From Phyllobacteriaceae bacterium (GTDB lineage: Bacteria; Pseudomonadota; Alphaproteobacteria; Rhizobiales; Ancalomicrobiaceae): a stretch of 5,219 nucleotides of DNA. Of the stretch, positions 4,319 to 5,219 are shown one piece after another. The position numbers were made by a program, and so were the translations under genes. The stretch is from positions 1 to 5,219 of the forward strand of contig JAAYVT010000026.1 in the NCBI GenBank assembly GCA_012517025.1. Reading direction: 5' to 3'. Position 1 is the stretch's first letter, and each line of letters starts with the position of its first letter. Under the pieces are notes generated by a model. It saw only the letters and a list, made by a program, of their open reading frames with translations. It did no database searches and was not told the origin of the DNA.

Positions 4319-5128
4319 ATGGCGTTGCGCGGCAGGCCGAAGGGGAGCGGGCGAGGGGCGAGCGAGGAGGCCGGCGCGGTCAAGGCGCTCGATCGGGCGC
4401 TGAGATTGTGCGGGGTCGTCGCCGAGGCCGACGGGCTGACGCTGACGGCGATCGCCGAACGGCTCGATCTGCCGGTCTCCACCGTGCATCGACTGCTGTC
4501 GACGCTGTCGTCGCACGGTTGGGTCGAGGCGCAGGCGAGCGATCAGACCTGGGCGATCGGGGTCGAGGCGTTCCGGGTCGGGCAGGCGTTCTCGCGGCGG
4601 ATGACGCCGATCGCGGCGGCGCGGCCGGTGATGCGCGAGCTGATGGAGGCGACCGGCGAGACCGCCAATCTCGGCATCTTCGAGGGTGGCGACGCGGTGT
4701 TCGTGGCGCAGGTGGAGAGCCGCGAGCCGATCCGCGCCTTCTTCCGCGCCGGCGAGCGGCGGGCGGCGCACGCCTCCGGCATCGGCAAGGCGCTGCTCGC
4801 GGCGCGTCCGGTCGCGGAGGTGACGCGGTGGCTGCGCGGGCGCTCGCTCGACGAGTTCACGGTGGGCACGATCACCACGGCGGAGGCGCTGCTCGCCGAT
4901 CTTTCGGCGACGCGGGCGCGCGGCTTTTCGATCGACGACGAGGAACGCAGCCCCGGCATGCGCTGCATCGCGGCGGCGATCTTCGACGAGAACGGCGAGG
5001 CGGTCGCCGGGCTGTCGATCTCCGGCCAGTCGCAACGGCTCGACCGGGCGAGCCTGGAGCGGCTCGGCCCGGTGGTGCGGGAGGCCGCCGATCGGGTGAC
5101 GGCGGCGATCGGCGGGCGGCGGCCGTGA
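4319..5128 (+). CDS. IclR-family transcriptional regulator
   Basis: A cytoplasmic DNA-binding regulator of 269 residues from the preferred start, within the family's usual 250-280. The N-terminal winged helix-turn-helix spans roughly residues 20-80, with GLTLTAIAERLDLPVSTVHRLLSTLSSHGWV at 39-69; the recognition helix is around PVSTVHRLL (52-60). The C-terminal IclR effector domain (about 95-265) shows the family landmarks AHASGIGKALLA (150-161), RGFSIDDEERSPGMRCIAAAIFD (201-223) and AGLSISG (230-236). The ATG at 4235 would add 28 residues (MKKAISAGFGRDR...) that look unlike family N termini, would have a poor ribosome binding site and would run through two palindromes. MALRGRPKGS from 4319 looks typical. 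Divergent orientation to glcB suggests it controls glycolate/glyoxylate genes, with glyoxylate as a plausible ligand (known for AllR, and for BhcR in Paracoccus). The ligand and sign of control cannot be read from sequence, so no gene symbol is given. Confidence 0.93.
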   Translation: MALRGRPKGSGRGASEEAGAVKALDRALRLCGVVAEADGLTLTAIAERLDLPVSTVHRLLSTLSSHGWVEAQASDQTWAIGVEAFRVGQAFSRRMTPIAAARPVMRELMEATGETANLGIFEGGDAVFVAQVESREPIRAFFRAGERRAAHASGIGKALLAARPVAEVTRWLRGRSLDEFTVGTITTAEALLADLSATRARGFSIDDEERSPGMRCIAAAIFDENGEAVAGLSISGQSQRLDRASLERLGPVVREAADRVTAAIGGRRP

Positions 5129-5150
5129 GGGCGCGGTCGCTCTGTGGTGG

Positions 5151-5219
5151 TCAGCCGCCGGAGGGCAGGGGAATCGGCGCGGCGACGGTGGCCGGCGCCG
5201 CCGGCTCGCGGGGCCGGTC
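5151..5219 (-). CDS. Possible C-terminal end of an unidentified convergent gene
   Basis: On the minus strand an open frame enters from the right edge and ends in TGA at 5153-5151, giving 22 codons ending AAPATVAAPIPLPSGG. The Pro/Ala-rich tail is typical of a disordered C terminus in a high-GC genome, and the spacing of 22 bp from the regulator's stop suits a convergent neighbour. No family can be assigned. A frame this short is open by chance quite often at this GC content, and the plus strand is also open here, so this is only a possibility. Confidence 0.33.
   Translation of the reverse strand, partial: DRPREPAAPATVAAPIPLPSGG

Noticed and set aside
5191..5205. GCCGGC-GCC-GCCGGC inverted repeat as a terminator for the regulator
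   Set aside because: Each arm is itself palindromic, no T tract follows, and it falls in the possible convergent coding end. It is simple GC-rich sequence.
1..5219. CRISPR array, tRNA, rRNA, insertion sequence or phage attachment site
   Set aside because: No regularly spaced identical repeats, no cloverleaf-like or rRNA-like sequence, no transposase frame and no target-site duplications were seen on either strand.

Overview
The window is about 70% GC (my estimate by eye) with very strong G/C third-position bias. The proteins resemble alphaproteobacterial homologues, and the intergenic repeat between the two main genes looks like those common in Hyphomicrobiales (Rhizobiales). I therefore infer a high-GC alphaproteobacterium, probably from that order. 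Nothing in the sequence fixes a genus.

This is a glycolate/glyoxylate utilisation locus. Reading from right to left on the minus strand: glcB (malate synthase G, 4077 to 1924), a 298-bp gap with an inverted-repeat element and hairpins, glcD (FAD-binding glycolate oxidase subunit, 1625 to 132), and the first 44 codons of glcE (132 to 1). The glcE start overlaps the glcD stop by one base and the gene runs off the left edge. glcF would be expected next, outside the window. On the plus strand, divergent from glcB, is an IclR-family regulator (preferred start 4319, stop 5128). The right edge may hold the last 22 codons of a convergent minus-strand gene.

The genes fit together as a pathway. GlcDE(F) oxidises glycolate to glyoxylate, and GlcB condenses glyoxylate with acetyl-CoA to give malate. 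The divergent IclR-type protein is the obvious candidate regulator, perhaps sensing glyoxylate or a related acid. In E. coli the glc operon is instead controlled by the GntR-family GlcC, and glcB lies distal to glcDEFG.

The densest unexplained structure is the 241-bp divergent control region (4078-4318). It holds a candidate glcB promoter, an AT-rich inverted repeat resembling the IclR box (GGAAA/TTTCC arms), an inverted partial copy of that box, a 24-bp near-perfect palindrome, a third GTTCG half-site next to the regulator's ribosome binding site, and a 13-bp-period direct repeat in the glcB leader. I found no wholly new system. The noteworthy points are the regulatory architecture, the repeat between glcB and glcD, and the gene order.
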